The notes: generated by a model not told the origin, from the sequence alone. Positions 15,041 to 24,082 are shown, numbered from the stretch's first letter. The stretch is 64,000 bases of DNA from Bradyrhizobium altum (GCF_020889705.1 NZ_JACMYP010000016.1:1-64000), one strand, 5' to 3'. Numbers and translations are program-made.

Positions 15041-15919
15041 TCATGCAACGTTCACGAAGTCTCCCGGTCTCACTCCGTCATAGAACGCCTTCATTTTCTC
15101 GGCGATGTAGGCCAAGGAATCCTCGAGGGCGAAGTGACCGGAATTCAATCGATGCATTTCGGCATTGGGAAGATCCTTGAGGTAGAGCTCGCCGCCATCC
15201 CGCGTGAAGAAGATGTCGTCCTGCCCCCAGAAAATGATGGTCTTCGGCTGATGTTTTCTTAGGAACGTCTGCCACTGCGCGTAGAGTTCGACGTTCGTTT
15301 GGTAGTCGTAGAAGAGATCAAGTTGGACCCGCCGCGCATGCGGCCGATCGAGGTAGTGCAGATCCATGTTCCAGTTGTCCGGGCTGATCAGCTCCGGTCT
15401 GCGATGGCCGTGGGTGTAGACGAGCTTGACCGTATCGGCCTGCAGGAAGGCTTCAAGCGGCTTTTCGTTCTCGGGCGTGCGACCCTTCCAATACGCGCCG
15501 CGCATACCATCCCACGCGGCGGTAAAGCCGGCTTCGTAGGCGTTGGTGTTCTGAATGATCAGCCATTCCAGCCAGTCTGGCCGCCTTGTGACGATGCGGA
15601 AGCCGACCGGGCCTCCATAGTCCTGGGCGTATAGTCCGAAGCGGGTAAAGCCGGCCTTGGCGAGGAGCGCTTCGATGATCTCGGATATCTTGTCGAAGGT
15701 GTAGATAAACGTCGCCGGATTGGGCATGTCTGAGTTGCCAAATCCGGGATAGTCCGGCGCGATCACATGAAACCGGTCGGCGAGCGCCGTGATCAGATTA
15801 CGATACTGGTGCGACGACGCCGGAAAGCCGTGCAGGAGGACAAGCTTCGGCGCGGCTTCGTTGCCCGCCTCGCGATAGAAGATGTTGAGACCGTCGATAG
15901 TGATGTTTTTGAACAGCAT
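15041..15919 (-). CDS. alpha/beta hydrolase, haloalkane-dehalogenase/epoxide-hydrolase type
   Basis: The 292-residue product is a complete alpha/beta hydrolase: oxyanion motif LLHGFPASSHQYRNLI (near residue 30-45), nucleophile motif LYAQDYGGPVGFRI with Asp, and catalytic His in LNSGHFALED. The QDYGGP elbow is typical of a widespread bacterial group annotated as haloalkane dehalogenase-like. No leader is seen, so it is cytosolic. GGAGATCG precedes the ATG at 15919. It follows the HbpS/GlcG gene by 29 bases and is divergent, as a pair, from the GlxA-type regulator. Substrate unknown. Confidence 0.88.
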   Translation of the reverse strand: MLFKNITIDGLNIFYREAGNEAAPKLVLLHGFPASSHQYRNLITALADRFHVIAPDYPGFGNSDMPNPATFIYTFDKISEIIEALLAKAGFTRFGLYAQDYGGPVGFRIVTRRPDWLEWLIIQNTNAYEAGFTAAWDGMRGAYWKGRTPENEKPLEAFLQADTVKLVYTHGHRRPELISPDNWNMDLHYLDRPHARRVQLDLFYDYQTNVELYAQWQTFLRKHQPKTIIFWGQDDIFFTRDGGELYLKDLPNAEMHRLNSGHFALEDSLAYIAEKMKAFYDGVRPGDFVNVA

Positions 15920-15948
15920 GGTCGATCTCCGTGGGGATTTTGGCGACC

Positions 15949-16479
15949 TTAGCGATTGGCGCTCACCCGTGGGGCGATCTTGGCCACGCCTTCTTGCGCG
16001 CACACCTCGTCCCGATCGCCGCCTGGTGCTCCGCCGACACCGAGCCCGGCTACGATCTCGTTGCCGCGCTTGATCGCCACCCCTCCAGCAAGGGCAATGA
16101 TGTCGGGGAGGTTGAAAAGCGCCGAGTTGGCGCCAGCTGGATTTTTGCTGACGGTTTCGGCAAAGACGCTCGTTCGGTCGAAACCGAAGATCGGCCCCAT
16201 GGTCACCACCGTGTAGGCCTTGCGGAAGGCGGAATCCTTGGTGTGGATGGTGCTGTGGTCGCCTTTGAGATGCACTCTGACGACGCCGGAGCTGTCCACT
16301 ACGAACGCCGAGACCGGCCATCCGTTGGCCTCACAGGCATCAATCGCGGTGGTTGCCGCATCCACAGCGAGCGTAAGCGGCAGTGCATATCCGGATTGCG
16401 CTACTTGCGCCGCTGCATCGAACGGGAGGGTGGTTGAAACGCACGCGCTTAACGCAAAGGCCGTCCCGGATTTCATCAT
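15949..16479 (-). CDS. exported HbpS/GlcG-family (DUF336) protein
   Basis: The 176-residue product has a short signal peptide (LSACVSTTLPFDAAA) and a GlcG/HbpS-like domain (PF03928): LAVDAATTAIDACEANGWPV, then FVVDSSGVVRVHLKGD and a glycine-rich end GLGVGGAPGGDRDEVCAQEG. Family members bind haem or cobalamin or are accessory to small-molecule catabolism; no enzyme activity is established. AGGGAGG precedes the double ATG, so 16479 is taken as start. First gene of a two-gene operon with the hydrolase. Confidence 0.82.
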   Translation of the reverse strand: MMKSGTAFALSACVSTTLPFDAAAQVAQSGYALPLTLAVDAATTAIDACEANGWPVSAFVVDSSGVVRVHLKGDHSTIHTKDSAFRKAYTVVTMGPIFGFDRTSVFAETVSKNPAGANSALFNLPDIIALAGGVAIKRGNEIVAGLGVGGAPGGDRDEVCAQEGVAKIAPRVSANR

Positions 16480-16694
16480 TTTTGCCTCCCTTGGGTCGAT
16501 GGGATTCGATGGATCACGGCAGGTGCGTCGGCTCTGCAGCGAGACTAACGCCGCCGGACTGTGGCCAAAATGTCGTAGATGCGTCGTTTCCGGCCATGGC
16601 ATTGTCGCTGGAGATGGCTGCTCACTCCCCCCTGCAGCCGAGTCCCGTTCGTGACGTGTCGGCCGACGTGCTCGCGGTCCGCATCGGAACACCG

Positions 16695-16749
16695 GACAGG
16701 CTTGCCACACCGGCCGGTGGTCCTGTCGGATTGACAATTTGTCCCGACA
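16695..16749. promoter_or_regulatory. candidate operator cluster for the GlxA-type regulator
   Basis: Two inverted repeats sit side by side in the divergent region: GACAGG (16695-16700) with CCTGTC (16722-16727), and TGTCGG (16724-16729) with CCGACA (16744-16749). They share the half-site TGTC. The position, about 100-150 bases before the regulator start and 220-270 before the divergent operon, fits an AraC-type operator. Only symmetry and position support it. Confidence 0.35.
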
Positions 16750-16844
16750 AGATAAGGGAGGTTGAGCGAATGAATCCGACTTATGTTCCGGCAACATTCC
16801 GTCTTGGCTCGCGGCCAAAAGCACGGCTCGTTGGAGGATTCATC

Positions 16845-17780
16845 ATGCGTCGTATCGGCTTCATCGCGTTCCCAGATTTTCAAGTGCTGAGCCTGAGCAC
16901 GCTTTCGGTCTTCGAGTGCGCGAACATGCTTGCTCGAGAGCCGCCGTACGATTTGCATGTCCTTTCCGAGACGGGAGGGCCCATCCGAACCTCCAGTGGA
17001 GTGACCCTGGAGACGGAGGCATTTGACCAGACCGACTTCGACACGTTGATCGTGCTTGGGACGCTCGTCGCCAAGCCGACATTTTCACCGGGCCTACTCG
17101 AATACGTCAGGAATGCTCCGACAAAGGCTCGCAGGATTGCGTCGATCTGCACGGGCGCGCTGGTCCTCGCGGAAGCGGGTCTGCTGGACGGCCGCCGCGT
17201 CACAACTCACTGGGCCTATGCCCGTGATCTTCAGGAACGCTTTCCGACGGTGAAGGTCGAGGAAGATCGCATCTTCATCATTGATGACTCGGTCTGGTCC
17301 TCGGCGGGGTGCACCGCCTGTGTCGACCTGGCGCTGGCCATGGTGGAGAAAGATGCCGGAAGGGAGCTGGCTCGATTGGTGGCAAAAGATCTGGTCGTTT
17401 ACCACCGGCGGGCGGGCGGCCAGTCTCAATATTCCGCCCTGCTCGAGCTCGAACCCAAGTCGGACCGTATCCAGAGCGCGTTGGATTACGCCCGGCGAAA
17501 TCTCCATACCACGTTGACGGTCGAGCGGCTTGCCGAAGCCGCGCATCTCAGCCCACGTCAGTTCAGTCGCGCCTTTCAGGAGGCAACGGGCCAGTCGCCG
17601 GCCAAGGTAGTTGAGAACATGCGCATCGAGACAGCGAGGGTGATGGTGGAAGACGGCCGGCATTCGATCGACGTCATTGCGCGGGAAGTAGGCTTTGGTG
17701 ACCGTAACCGGATGCGCCGGGCCTTCATACGCCGGTTCGGACAGCCTCCGCGAGAGTTACGGCGTGAAGCCCGCGCGTGA
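16845..17780 (+). CDS. GlxA-type transcriptional regulator (DJ-1/PfpI domain plus AraC domain)
   Basis: The 311-residue product has an N-terminal DJ-1/PfpI amidotransferase-like domain (residues 1-170) with the elbow RIASICTGALVLAEAGLLDG and a C-terminal AraC DNA-binding domain (about 215-311) with TVERLAEAAHLSPRQFSRAF and VGFGDRNRMRRAFIRRFGQP. In this family the first domain senses a ligand. GGAGG lies 8 bases before the ATG at 16845; an in-frame ATG at 16770 has weaker support. Divergent from the HbpS/hydrolase operon, which it probably controls. Confidence 0.9.
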   Translation: MRRIGFIAFPDFQVLSLSTLSVFECANMLAREPPYDLHVLSETGGPIRTSSGVTLETEAFDQTDFDTLIVLGTLVAKPTFSPGLLEYVRNAPTKARRIASICTGALVLAEAGLLDGRRVTTHWAYARDLQERFPTVKVEEDRIFIIDDSVWSSAGCTACVDLALAMVEKDAGRELARLVAKDLVVYHRRAGGQSQYSALLELEPKSDRIQSALDYARRNLHTTLTVERLAEAAHLSPRQFSRAFQEATGQSPAKVVENMRIETARVMVEDGRHSIDVIAREVGFGDRNRMRRAFIRRFGQPPRELRREARA

Positions 17781-18228
17781 CCAGCGAGGGCGGCGGCGAA
17801 CTCAGCCGACGCGGCGCCCGCCCCTCCCTGCCAGTATGAGATTAGTAGATCGATGCCGAGGAGATCGCAGAGGTCCTGAGCATGGTTCTCATCCTCAACC
17901 GTGTTAATGCATTATGAGGAACAGACGCGGTCATTCGGGGGCAAGCACAACTTGAAACACCAATCGCGTCAGAACGACCGTTATGGTCAATCGCGTCGGT
18001 TTAGTCCTGCCGCGATGGCTTCCCGTCGGACCTGATGAGCGGACTCACCGAGCTGACGTCCGAAATGGGTCAAAACCGGCAATCAGAGCCGAGCTGGGCG
18101 ATGTCCGGTCTACCCCGGAAGAGCAGACGTGCCGATGGTCAGTGCCATCATCGGCTTAGGGCCCAATATTGGAAGTGGCGGTCGCGGCCCCCTCGATCAC
18201 GTCGCTGGCACCGCGAGACGGGACGGCG
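17781..18228. other. intergenic stretch holding a dispersed repeat
   Basis: About 450 bases between the GlxA-type gene and the 3' end of the cyclase gene contain no supported gene. The second half is repeat copy 2 (18054-18130). A minus-strand frame near 17850-17910 reads DENHAQDLCDLLGIDLL, which may be a small gene remnant but has no start and no recognised family. Confidence 0.4.
18054..18130 (+). repeat. dispersed repeat, copy 2
   Basis: The best preserved copy of the two-part element: GACGTCCGAAATGGGTCAAA with CCGGCAATCAGAGC, then GATGTCCGGTCTACCCC and AAGAGCAGACGTG. Each half is an imperfect inverted repeat of the type (T)GTCCG...CGGAC or GCAGAC. Same strand and same order as the copies at 9064, 20188 and 21480. 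Confidence 0.6.
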
Positions 18229-19968
18229 TCATTCCGGAAGCCCAGCTTTGCGAAGACCGTCGATAAACATTTGGTGGGTCCGTGGGCCTCTCCGGGTTAC
18301 CCATTCAGAAATGCGAAAATCGGGTTTGAGTTCGAGCAGGCGGGCCGCCGCGTCCCTCGCTTCGGCTTCGCGTCCCAGATGAGCCAAGGCCGTCGTGAGG
18401 CAGCAATAGGACGGCATAAAAATCTGGTTCTGGCTGAGAGCCCTCTTGGCCGCGGCAACCGCCTCATCGAAACGGCCAAGACCGATGAATGCAACCCCCA
18501 TTTCTGTAAACGTTACGAATAGCAATGGGTCAAACGGGCTTAGCAGGACGGCGCGCTCAAAGCTCCGGATTGCCTCTTTGGGGTTCCCCGCTACTTGGTA
18601 GGTCCAACCTCGTGTGCTCCATGCGAAGGCTGCATTCGGATTAGACGCGATCGCACGATCCACCATCTCCCTTGCTGTGTCGAAATCACCGGACCAGGCC
18701 GCTGCGTAGCCTAGCATGCTCAAGGCTAAGTGATCGTTTCCATCGATACTGAGTACTAGCTGGAGAAGCCGCAATCCTTCTGCAAATTCCGACTTCGGAT
18801 CAGCCGCCCATCCCTGAGTTACATTTTGGATGTGGCAGCTCCCCGCAAGGGTTGCAGCAAAGCCATACCGAGGGTCAATCTCCAATGCGCGAGAAACGAG
18901 CCGAAGAGCCTCAGCCGATCCGCCTCGGGTAAATGAATAGAGGTGCGGTATTGCTCGGAGGCAAAGGTCGTAGGCGCTTAGACTGTTCGGCCGACGCGCG
19001 GCCAAATCGATTTCCGTCTGAAACACTTTTGGTTCAATGGCAGAGACAACGCTCTCGGTCATCCGGTCCTGTAGAGTGAAGATATCGCTCAAGTCACCTT
19101 CAAATCGATCAGCCCAAAGGTGCACCCCAGTCGTGGCATCAATCAATTGGCCGATGATGCGGACTTTTCCGGCCGCCTTACGCACGCTTCCCTCAAGCAC
19201 GTAGCGGACGCCGAGTTCGCGTCCGACCTGCTTGATATCGACTGCTTTGCCCTTGTAAGTAAAACTGGAATTGCGCGCGATCACGAATAGAGATCTGAAC
19301 CGCGACAGCGCGGTGATGATCTCCTCGACCATCCCATCGGCAAAGTATTCTTGCTCGGCATCGCCGCTCATATTCTGGAACGGCAAGACAACGATCGATG
19401 GCTTGCCAAGGATTGGAGGGGACGCAGTTAGCCTCTCAGTCAGCCCGCTATGAGTTCCCGCGCGGACGGCGTAGGCGCGGACCGGCTTGGAGATATTCTT
19501 GAGCCGCTGCTCGCCCCGATCCTCGAAGCCTACGTCCAACTTGCCTTCGACTTCGCTGTACACCTTTTCAGAAATCAGGATGCCGCCCGGATCGGCGATG
19601 CCCTCCAGGCGGACTGCAATGTTGATCCCGTCGCCATAGAGGTCACCGTCCGGCCCCACGATAACGTCACCAAGGTTGAGCCCGACGCGCAACCTTAGGG
19701 GACCGCCTGCCGTGGCGAGATGATCCTGTATCTCAACCGCGCATCTCATGGCAGCTAAAGGACTGGCAAACTCCGCATGCGCGCCATCGCCCGTTGTCTT
19801 AATAAGTCGCCCTTCGTGGCGGGCGAGGCTGGGCTCGATCAATTCTCGCTTGAGCCGCTCGAACTTGGCATAGGTGGCTTCCTCATCGCGCTCCATGAGC
19901 GCGGAATAGCCAACCACGTCAGCGGCCAAGATCGCCGCTAATCGCCTTTGAACCCGCTGCTCGGTCAC
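18229..19968 (-). CDS. class III adenylate/guanylate cyclase with TPR repeats
   Basis: The 579-residue product has a class III nucleotide cyclase domain at residues 8-180, a CadC/TolB-like middle region (VVLPFQNMSGDAEQEYFADG, residues 200-320) and TPR repeats to the end. Catalytic residues are present: metal-binding Asp17 (LAADVVGY) and Asp61 (TTGDGAHAEF), and the Asn-Arg pair in GDGINIAVRLEG. It should make cAMP or cGMP. No membrane helix is seen. Proteins with this order occur in large numbers in Bradyrhizobium. It is monocistronic; signal unknown. Confidence 0.9.
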   Translation of the reverse strand: MTEQRVQRRLAAILAADVVGYSALMERDEEATYAKFERLKRELIEPSLARHEGRLIKTTGDGAHAEFASPLAAMRCAVEIQDHLATAGGPLRLRVGLNLGDVIVGPDGDLYGDGINIAVRLEGIADPGGILISEKVYSEVEGKLDVGFEDRGEQRLKNISKPVRAYAVRAGTHSGLTERLTASPPILGKPSIVVLPFQNMSGDAEQEYFADGMVEEIITALSRFRSLFVIARNSSFTYKGKAVDIKQVGRELGVRYVLEGSVRKAAGKVRIIGQLIDATTGVHLWADRFEGDLSDIFTLQDRMTESVVSAIEPKVFQTEIDLAARRPNSLSAYDLCLRAIPHLYSFTRGGSAEALRLVSRALEIDPRYGFAATLAGSCHIQNVTQGWAADPKSEFAEGLRLLQLVLSIDGNDHLALSMLGYAAAWSGDFDTAREMVDRAIASNPNAAFAWSTRGWTYQVAGNPKEAIRSFERAVLLSPFDPLLFVTFTEMGVAFIGLGRFDEAVAAAKRALSQNQIFMPSYCCLTTALAHLGREAEARDAAARLLELKPDFRISEWVTRRGPRTHQMFIDGLRKAGLPE

Positions 19969-20326
19969 GGCACCCTCTAAACCGCCAGACTAACCACGCC
20001 GGAGGGACGAAGAACAGTTTAGCATTTTGTTGCGCACTCGTGGGCGGTAATCGCGGGAGCGCCTATCTGTCACAGCTTGCATTTGGCGACCCGCGCTACC
20101 GCCCGACGACGGGCAAAGGCTTCGAGCTTCGGTCGAGGCTCAGAGCAGTGGCCCGGCGTCCGCGGCTAGGATGATCGTTGCGTTGCGGGAAGTCGGCTGC
20201 GGGTCAATCGCGCCCGTCTGCACCTGATCACGGGACTTCCGGTTTACCCCCGGCTACGGACATGTCGCAGCACCGCGCCAACGGACGCGAAGGGCCAGAA
20301 GGCGACATCGTGCTACCTGCGAGCCG
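19969..20326. other. intergenic stretch holding a dispersed repeat
   Basis: The 358 bases between the cyclase start and the 3' end of the substrate-binding protein gene hold the cyclase promoter region and repeat copy 3. No gene is supported on either strand. Confidence 0.4.
20188..20266 (+). repeat. dispersed repeat, copy 3
   Basis: The copy reads GGGAAGTCGGCTGCGGGTC, then AATCGCGCC, and second half GACTTCCGGTTTACCCCC with GGCTACGGACATG. The central GGGTCAA and TTTACCCCC boxes align with those of copies 2 and 4 at the same spacing of roughly 48 bases. Confidence 0.55.
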
Positions 20327-21322
20327 TTACTCGATGACGTGGTCGGCGCGCTTCAAAAGGTCGACTGGAATTGTCAAGCCGAGGGCTTGCGCAGTCTTGA
20401 GGTTGACTACAAATTCGCGACGCGTGATGAGTTCGAAGGGTACATCTGCCGGCTTGGCGCCTTTGAGGATCTTATCGACTACACTCGGCACGCCGGCAAA
20501 GGTATCGGTGAAGCTTGTGCCGTATGTGATGAGGCCCCCCGCGTCCGACGCGCCCCCCCAAAAAATCGCCGGCATGCGATGCGCCGCTGCCAATTCCGCG
20601 ATTCGCTTGCGCACGGGGATTGTAACGGGCACCTCCAGAACTATCAGCGCTTCGGCTCCCTCGCTGGCCATGGCCTTGAATGCCGCGTCAAGATCTGGCG
20701 TTGGACCGTGTACTTTCAGCACTTGTGGAGTGACGCCTGCAGCCCGGGCTGCGGCTACTTTATTGCGCTCAACAGGAGCCAAACCGCTGGCGTCGGCGCC
20801 TGGAATATCTGAATCGCTCAGGATTGCGACACGCGCGAGGTTCGGAATCAACTGCTTGAGTATCTCTAATTGCCGACTGCCCAGTGATGGGTCGTCGCTG
20901 GTGATTCCGGTGATATTCCCACCTGGGCGCTCCAGCGTGGCAGCGAAGCCAACAGCCACCGGATCGGCGACGATAGCGGCCACAATCGGAACCGTCTTGC
21001 TGGCTTTCCAGGCGGCATTCGTCGATGGCCCGCCGTAGGTGGCGATCACATCGACGCCCAGATTGACGAGTTCGACAGCAAATCCTGGTAGGCGATCGAG
21101 CTGCCCTTCAGGAAAGCGAGCTTCGAAAATGATATTCTTGCCCTCGACATAGCCGAGCCGCGCAAGCTCGCCTTTAAGTGCGTCGAAGACCGGACCCGGC
21201 CCCCAGTTGGAGAGCATGCCAACTCGGTATACCTTATCCGCCTGCTGCGCTTGCGACGCGCTACAAACAACGACGAGGCCAAAAGCTGCAATGGCCGTGA
21301 AAACGATTTTCTTCATGCGCAT
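20327..21322 (-). CDS. ABC transporter substrate-binding protein (PF04392 family)
   Basis: The 331-residue product has a Sec signal (MRMKKIVFTAIAAFGLVVVC) and the ABC_sub_bind fold: RVGMLSNWGPGPVFDALKGE, GVDVIATYGGPSTNAAWKAS and VGFAATLERPGGNITGITSD. Family members near TrpXYZ bind tryptophan or other aromatics, but most Bradyrhizobium copies are orphans, as here: no permease or ATPase gene is adjacent. The start MRMKK at 21322 is preceded by GAGGGAA. It may serve as a soluble sensor or work with a transporter encoded elsewhere. Confidence 0.88.
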   Translation of the reverse strand: MRMKKIVFTAIAAFGLVVVCSASQAQQADKVYRVGMLSNWGPGPVFDALKGELARLGYVEGKNIIFEARFPEGQLDRLPGFAVELVNLGVDVIATYGGPSTNAAWKASKTVPIVAAIVADPVAVGFAATLERPGGNITGITSDDPSLGSRQLEILKQLIPNLARVAILSDSDIPGADASGLAPVERNKVAAARAAGVTPQVLKVHGPTPDLDAAFKAMASEGAEALIVLEVPVTIPVRKRIAELAAAHRMPAIFWGGASDAGGLITYGTSFTDTFAGVPSVVDKILKGAKPADVPFELITRREFVVNLKTAQALGLTIPVDLLKRADHVIE

Positions 21323-21479
21323 GGTCGATTCCCTCGCAATTCTCTCGCCAACTGCCCATTCGTCCGAAGGGATAATTCGGAACATCTCGTTTTCAGGGCA
21401 ATTCACCATCATTGCACGTACCCGAGCCTATGAGAATGGGACCTCGCTCCCTGCGCGCGCGTGATTGCGAAGTGATGCA

Positions 21480-21553
21480 ATGTCGCCTTCGGGTCAAACT
21501 CGGAAGTCGGAACGCGCAACCGCAACGTCCGCTTCACCCCCGGCACCGGACCT
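21480..21553 (+). repeat. dispersed repeat, copy 4
   Basis: The copy reads ATGTCGCCTTCGGGTCAAA with CTCGGAAGTCGG, then AACGTCCGCTTCACCCCC and GGCACCGGAC. Halves and spacing match the other three copies. It lies in the 410-base stretch between the substrate-binding protein gene start and the YedK remnant; nothing else is seen there. Confidence 0.6.
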
Positions 21554-21736
21554 TTGATAGTCAGAGGGGCACTTCCGGAGAGGGCCAACAACGGACTCAT
21601 GCACTGCAGTAAATGCACATGGTTATTCGACACGCGGCACAAAACACGTTAGTTTTCCAACGCTCGGAGCTTTCCAACGCTGGCCTGTGCAAAACGGCGC
21701 TGCGCCATTTCGGCAGCAGCGTCCTGCCGTATTGCC

Positions 21737-22190
21737 TCACGCCGCCAACGCGGGATCTTCCTTCTCGCCGGTCGCCACGATCTTGAGCGTCCGGTAGCGG
21801 ACGCTGCACCGTCTTGGCTTCGTGCCAAGGGGCGCGGAGCCACGCGTCGTACTCCTCCGTCGTCGTCAGGATCACCGGCATGACTTTGGGGTGGATGCGT
21901 TTCACTTCCGCGTTCGGTTCGCAGGTGAGGAAGCCGAACACGTCGGCTGTGACTTCGCCTTCCTTCGCCTTCCGCACCGACGTCCAATTGGTCCAGATGC
22001 CGCCGAACGCGAGCAGCGGCCGGCTCTCGTCCGGAGCGAACCAGACAGGGACCTTCTTGCCCTCGATCGTGTCGTACTCGCTGAAACTGGTGAATGGCAC
22101 TAGGCAGCGATGCTCCGGACCCAGCCACGACTTCCAGTGGCTGCTCTTCGTGTTGCGGATGCTCGTGGTGCCGCTGTCCGGCTCCAGCCG
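21737..22190 (-). pseudogene. SOS-response-associated peptidase (YedK/HMCES) remnant
   Basis: The frame reads SGTTSIRNTKSSHWKSWLGP, then PFTSFSEYDTIEGKKVPVWF and VTADVFGFLTCEPNAEVKRI with MPVILTTTEEYDAW, the middle and end of a YedK/HMCES protein. A frameshift near 21786 moves the end (KIVATGEKEDPALAA) to another frame. The N-terminal catalytic Cys2 that crosslinks to abasic DNA is missing because the gene is fused at about 22190 to the end of a metallo-beta-lactamase gene. Not functional. Confidence 0.75.
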
Positions 22191-23075
22191 GTGCAGTGCG
22201 CCGCGGCGATCACCTGAAGATCGAAGGCCTCTAGCGCATCAACGGTCTCCGGAATCATCGCCTCCGTCGGGCCAGCCAGGCGGAGACCGCCCAAGACGCC
22301 AAAGAGGGGAATGCCGGGAAACCGCTCCGCCCCGTGCGTGAGAACATTGATCAGGCCGGCGTGCGAACAGGCCGTGAAGACGAACAGGCCCTTGTTCGCC
22401 AAGTGGACGGCGACGAACCGCTCATCCGCCAGGAGCTCATCGTGGGTCCACTCGCCGGCGGCGTCCAGCCTGTGCTGGCCCGGCATGCCCTTTTCGAAGG
22501 ACGTCATCCGCGGGATCTCGCCGCTGATGAAGACGGTGTTCGATAGGACCGACTGCTCGTCACGGGTGATGATGAGATCAGCCCCATTCGCTGCCAGGAC
22601 ATGCTGGCTGCGAATGTCCTCCATGCGCATCGGGCGGCCATCCTTGGCCTTCACCGCACGCGAGGCGAACATGTCGGGGTGCATGTAGGTCGGCACGCGC
22701 CGGCCCCCGTTCGCCAGGGTCATCATCTGCAGCGCGCGCGGCATCGCTCCCGCGTGGTCCCAGTGGCCATGCGAGAGCATCATCGCGTTGACGCCGTCCA
22801 TATCGACGCCGAGTCTGATGACGTTGCGCTCGAAGATGGACTCGTCCGGACCCGTGTCGAACAGAAGCGTGTGTTGTGACGACGGGGTCCGGGTGGTGAT
22901 CAGGCAGGACAGGCCATGGGCGGCACAGCAAAGGCACCGTCCGCTCAGCCATTTCATCCCCCGCCGCCAAGCGCCGGCCATCTCGGTTTCAACAAACCCC
23001 AGGATTGGTCGACAAGCTGTCAGTGCCGTTGTCCACCAGGACGGTGATCTCGAGGCTCTCGACTTGCTGGATCAT
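22185..23075 (-). pseudogene. MBL-fold metallohydrolase, frameshifted and C-terminally truncated
   Basis: The gene begins at an ATG at 23075 (MIQQVESLEITVLVDNGTD), shifts frame in a run of four C at 22997-23000, and continues as MAGAWRRG, HTLLFDTGPD, MLSHGHWDHAGAM (metal-binding HxHxDH), FVFTACSHAGLIN and VIAAAHCTGW. It resembles the methanopterin-type MBL group often annotated as MBL-fold metallo-hydrolase. The last residues are replaced by a YedK fragment at about 22190. Correcting the single base would restore all but the C-terminus. Its start lies 28 bases after the stop of the gene at 23104, making it the last gene of the nitrilase operon. Confidence 0.7.
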
Positions 23076-23103
23076 CGCTGATGCGCCTCACGTCTTGCGG
23101 AAC

Positions 23104-23511
23104 TCAAGGTTTCGGCTGCATGCCCTGCAAAAAACGAAGCGGGTTTAGCGGGCCGATGGGTATCAGTTCGAAGCTCATCATATGTGCTTTACCCAAAGGC
23201 AGCTTCTCGAGCATTTCGTGAGCGACGGCCGGATCGGTGGCGTTGATGATGAACGCCACGCCCCGCTTTCCCTGCAGCGAGTACCATTGCTCGATCTTGC
23301 CATCGAGGTAGAGGTCAACGGTTTCCCGAACTTCCTCCGGTAGGACGGCAAACACCTGCGTTTGTTCAAAACCGGGATTGATGGTCCCGATGGCGAGAAT
23401 TTTGGTCGTCGGCGTCGTTTTCATGGCGGCTCCTTGTGCGTTTGCGGAATTGAAGCCGACAAGGCAGCCAATGAGTGCCAATGCGGCGGCAGGAACGAAT
23501 TTCATTGGCAT
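23104..23511 (-). CDS. exported YCII/muconolactone-isomerase-like protein
   Basis: The 135-residue product has a signal peptide (FVPAAALALIGCLVGFNSAN, cut after NAQ) and a ferredoxin-like alpha/beta domain: KILAIGTINPGFEQTQVFAV, LDGKIEQWYSLQGKRGVAFI and LGKAHMMSFELIPIGPLNPL. This pattern fits dimeric alpha-beta barrel proteins such as YCII or muconolactone isomerase; no catalytic residue can be assigned. Fourth gene of the nitrilase operon (gap 63 bases). The ATG at 23511 is chosen over one at 23505 without strong evidence. Confidence 0.75.
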   Translation of the reverse strand: MPMKFVPAAALALIGCLVGFNSANAQGAAMKTTPTTKILAIGTINPGFEQTQVFAVLPEEVRETVDLYLDGKIEQWYSLQGKRGVAFIINATDPAVAHEMLEKLPLGKAHMMSFELIPIGPLNPLRFLQGMQPKP

Positions 23512-23574
23512 CGTCCATTCCAATCTAGCTAACCTGATAGCGCGATCATTCTGGCTGACCGGATATCCGGGCCA

Positions 23575-24012
23575 TTACTTGTCTGATGCCCTAGCTATGC
23601 CGTTCGCTTGCGCGGCGGTTAGATACAATTCACCAAATCGATCTCCGAATTTCTGCCACATCAAGCGCGAGAAGAGTAACGCTGCGTCAAGGGGATAGTG
23701 GTGGATCAACACCGAGTCTGCTTGGCAGGAATCGTCCATATGAACAAGGAGTGAGCATTCGATAGGAGTGCCTTGAACGCTTGAGCGATAAGATTCCACG
23801 AAGAAGTCGTCGCCCAAGTTGCCGTAGTAGGTATAGTCTTGGAACTCGTACAACGTGCGGGCATGCGAGATGAGCGCAAGAATGTTCTCCTTGCCATGCA
23901 CTGCGCGTTTCAGAACGGCACCTTCGAGCGTGGCATCTTGGGTCAGTTTTCCAAGCCACAATGGTGGTCCATTGGGACGCGGCAACGTTGGCGCGGTCTC
24001 AGTGAATTTCAT
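23575..24012 (-). CDS. NTF2-like (SnoaL-type) protein
   Basis: The 145-residue product reads as a cone-shaped NTF2-like domain: an N-terminal helix and GKENILALISHARTLYEFQD, then YYGNLGDDFFVESYRSSVQG and the strand pair IECSLLVHMDDSCQADSVLI. It has no signal peptide. Such proteins act as small hydrolases, isomerases or binding proteins on aromatic or polyketide-like compounds. Third gene of the nitrilase operon, 70 bases after the NmrA gene. Substrate unknown. Confidence 0.7.
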   Translation of the reverse strand: MKFTETAPTLPRPNGPPLWLGKLTQDATLEGAVLKRAVHGKENILALISHARTLYEFQDYTYYGNLGDDFFVESYRSSVQGTPIECSLLVHMDDSCQADSVLIHHYPLDAALLFSRLMWQKFGDRFGELYLTAAQANGIARASDK

Positions 24013-24082
24013 GGTTCAACTCCAGGCCAGATTGATGGAGTGATTTAGCGGCTTCTTGTCAGAGCGCCGCTAAATCATAGCG

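Noticed and set aside
22100..22981. Reading the MBL open frame (293 codons from 22981) as a complete gene
   Set aside because: The N-terminal part lies in another frame from 23075 and the last 27 codons are out-of-frame YedK sequence.
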